A stretch of 34,127 nt of DNA from contig JAFZNE010000075.1 of assembly GCA_017553035.1 (NCBI GenBank), positions 1 through 34,127 on the forward strand, given 5' to 3'. Each line of letters starts with the position of its first letter. Positions within the stretch are counted from its first letter, which is position 1. The translations under genes and the position numbers were made by a program. This stretch comes from Lachnospiraceae bacterium (GTDB lineage Bacteria > Bacillota > Clostridia > Lachnospirales > Lachnospiraceae). A model generated the notes under the pieces. The model searched no databases. It was not told where the DNA came from and was given only the letters and a program-made list of their open reading frames with translations. Below are positions 32,371 through 34,127 of this stretch, one piece after another.

Positions 32371-33699
32371 ATGACAGAAGGTTCTATCTCAAAGAAGATA
32401 CTGCTCTTTGCGCTGCCTATATTTCTGGGGCAGCTGCTTCAGCAGTTATATAATATCGTCGATTCGATAATAGTCGGCAAATATCTCGGAACGGATGCCC
32501 TGGCGGCGGTTACTTCATCCGGCAGCTTGATATTCCTGCTCGTAGGTTTCATAAACGGTCTGTTTATGGGGTCAAGTGTTATCATCGGAAAGCATTACGG
32601 TGAAAAGGATAACGAAGGCTTGAGCCGGGCGGCCCATACATCGGTCGGATTCGGTTTCTTATCGGGAATATTTCTCGTGATAATGGGCGTTACCATTACG
32701 CCGATCCTGCTGCGCCTTATGGGCACGCCGGAAAATGTAATGCCCAATTCGGTCATATATTTCAGGATATATTTTCTGGGCGGGCTCTCAAATGTAGTTT
32801 ATAACACCTGCTGCGGCATCTTTCAGGCGATGGGCGATTCAAGGCGTCCGCTTCATTATCTGATCGTAAGCGCGATCACAAATGTGCTGCTGGATCTGCT
32901 GTTTGTAGCCGTACTGGGGTTCAATGTCGGCGGAGCTGCGGCCGCAACGGCCATTTCACAGACATTGTGCGCGGTACTTGCATTTACGAGGCTCCTTCGG
33001 GAAAAAGGACCGCACCGGATCGAGATCCGGAAAATACGCATTGAGCCGGCGATCCTTGCAGCCGAGCTGAAGATCGGCTTTCCGACCGCGATCCAGAACA
33101 GCGTGATCGCGATCGCAAATGTAGTTGTTCAGTCGAATATCAATGCCTTTGGCGCGATCGCAATGGCAGGCAGCGGCAGTTATTTCAAAGTTGAGGGCTT
33201 TGTGTTTCTGCCGATCACAAGCTTCAGCATGGCCCTGACCACATTTACTTCCCAGAATATGGGCGCTCAGCAGTATGAGCGGACCAAGAAGGGTACGCGG
33301 TTCGGGATTGCGATGGGGATCGCCTGCGCGGCGTTTATCGGACTCATGTTCTATATATTTGCACCGGTACTCATAGGATTGTTTACCCAGGATCCCGATG
33401 TCGTTGCTATCGGGGTTAAACAGGCCAGAACAGAGACCATGTTTTACGGATTGCTGGCGCTATCGCACTGCATGGCCGGCATCCTGCGCGGCGCCGGGAA
33501 GACGACGATCCCGATGTTCATAATGCTGATGTGCTGGTGCATGATACGTATTACATATATTACATTCGCGGTGCGGATAATACCTGATATCAGGATGATA
33601 TTCTGGGCATATCCGCTCACATGGTCGCTGAGTTCGATCTTATTTACGATCTATTATCTGAAAGCTGACTGGGTTCATGCATTTCAACGACAAAGCTGA
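32371..33699 (+). CDS. MATE-family exporter
   Basis: Membrane protein of 442 residues from the preferred start, with about 12 helices. ILLFALPIFLGQLLQQLYNIVDSIIVGKYLG and GFINGLFMGSSVIIGKHYGEKD are the family's N-terminal motifs, with the second-half match SFSMALTTFTSQNMGAQQYERTKKG. It is of a different subgroup from the MATE at 10272. ATG at 32371 is preferred because GGAG (32361-32364) lies 6 bases upstream; the ATG at 32359 would be four residues longer and lacks a ribosome site. Substrate unknown. The next gene starts 43 bases later with no terminator between. Confidence 0.92.
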   Translation: MTEGSISKKILLFALPIFLGQLLQQLYNIVDSIIVGKYLGTDALAAVTSSGSLIFLLVGFINGLFMGSSVIIGKHYGEKDNEGLSRAAHTSVGFGFLSGIFLVIMGVTITPILLRLMGTPENVMPNSVIYFRIYFLGGLSNVVYNTCCGIFQAMGDSRRPLHYLIVSAITNVLLDLLFVAVLGFNVGGAAAATAISQTLCAVLAFTRLLREKGPHRIEIRKIRIEPAILAAELKIGFPTAIQNSVIAIANVVVQSNINAFGAIAMAGSGSYFKVEGFVFLPITSFSMALTTFTSQNMGAQQYERTKKGTRFGIAMGIACAAFIGLMFYIFAPVLIGLFTQDPDVVAIGVKQARTETMFYGLLALSHCMAGILRGAGKTTIPMFIMLMCWCMIRITYITFAVRIIPDIRMIFWAYPLTWSLSSILFTIYYLKADWVHAFQRQS

Positions 33700-33742
33700 C
33701 CGGACCGGCTCTCGGTGAACAAAACATAAGAGGGGTGGAAAT

Positions 33743-34127
33743 ATGGATAAAAACAGTTTAAAGAAGTTTTACGAAGAGAACATGTATGGGGTATGGAGAA
33801 GCGGGGAAAAGATCACTTATGAACTGCTGGGTGAGGATCCCAAATTGAAAGAGGCCGGGGACAAACCGCGCAATCCGTTTGAAGTGATCGGAGGAGAACT
33901 GGTGAAGATCACAGCGGAGGCTGAAGGCCGGAAGGCTGAGATCATCGTTCATGCTTATTTACCGAAGGAAGAAGACAGAAGGCGCTATCCGAAAGGGTCT
34001 CCTTTTATTGTCTGCATGCATCCGATCATGCCGTCCGATTATATCCTGTCACAGGGATATGCCCTTTTTGTAATGGAAGGCCGGCAGATCGCGTCGGATG
34101 ATACAAAGCATGAAGGCGCATTTTATG
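33743..34127 (+). CDS. Start of an alpha/beta-hydrolase, CE15-like esterase (3' partial)
   Basis: The frame is open from ATG 33743 to the window end (128 codons seen), with GAGGGG at 33730-33735. The segment PKGSPFIVCMHPI, then a residue run to GYALFVMEGRQIASDD, TKHEGAFY resembles the first strands of carbohydrate esterases of the glucuronoyl-esterase/acetyl-esterase type, where an oxyanion-forming loop and a conserved G-A-F-Y precede the nucleophile elbow. The catalytic serine is outside the window. No signal peptide is visible, so a cytoplasmic enzyme on imported oligosaccharides is plausible. Family assignment is tentative. Confidence 0.55.
   Translation, partial: MDKNSLKKFYEENMYGVWRSGEKITYELLGEDPKLKEAGDKPRNPFEVIGGELVKITAEAEGRKAEIIVHAYLPKEEDRRRYPKGSPFIVCMHPIMPSDYILSQGYALFVMEGRQIASDDTKHEGAFY

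Noticed and set aside
32136..32453. 105-residue plus-strand frame considered as a possible small peptide precursor for TldD/TldE
   Set aside because: It overlaps the tldD start, both divergent promoters and the MATE start, and has no ribosome site or leader-peptide pattern.

Overview
The window looks like chromosomal DNA of an anaerobic, low-oxygen-adapted Bacillota, most likely class Clostridia and probably a Lachnospiraceae-type plant-fibre degrader. The evidence is strong AGGAGG ribosome sites, ATG/TTG/GTG starts, sigma-A-like promoters (TTGACA-17-TATAAT type), a flavodiiron/rubredoxin oxygen-reduction protein, a cellulase with a cellulose-binding module, and a mannanase-like enzyme. The taxonomic call is inference from gene content; no marker gene is present. 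The DNA is densely coded and gene identities are mostly clear. I saw no transposase, integrase, CRISPR array or phage gene.

Layout. (1) 1-5388: a polyamine uptake operon, potA (5' end outside the window), potB, potC, potD and a TetR-family regulator, closed by a clean terminator. PotA has an extra ~170-residue segment, made of two related repeats, inside its C-terminal TOBE region, and a ~100-nt palindrome lies between potA and potB. (2) 5442-8723: carB alone, without carA, between terminators. (3) 8739-11672: a membrane diguanylate cyclase and a MATE exporter behind one strong promoter. (4) 11669-11877: tRNA-Pro(UGG), with its promoter overlapping the MATE stop codon, and a long palindrome. 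(5) 12005-15456: a four-part flavodiiron protein and an MFS sugar-type transporter. (6) 15464-18041: an AqpZ-like aquaporin, a membrane-anchored GH3 enzyme and a YbjQ protein.

(7) 18048-19840, minus strand: a 7TM-HD-GYP c-di-GMP phosphodiesterase-type protein. (8) 19850-22020: pyridoxal/pyridoxamine kinase, diverging from a C-terminally short MocR/PdxR-type regulator, a classic vitamin B6 salvage arrangement. (9) 22102-25043: a membrane-anchored GH5 cellulase with a Pro/Thr repeat linker and CBM2-like module, followed by a signal-less GH113-like enzyme. (10) 25082-27783: a non-coding stretch with repeats and two operator-like dyads, an XRE-TPR regulator and an MFS exporter. (11) 27813-32279, minus strand: tldD, tldE, a sirtuin and an AlkD-like DNA glycosylase. 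(12) 32290 to the end: a second MATE exporter and the start of an alpha/beta-hydrolase esterase cut by the window edge.

The most unusual items are the repeat insertion in the TOBE domain of PotA, the TetR regulator split by an acidic linker, the truncated PdxR-like regulator, the twin dyads in front of the XRE regulator, and the TldD/TldE-sirtuin grouping. I do not see a complete, clearly new multi-gene system. The PotA insertion is the best candidate for something undescribed.
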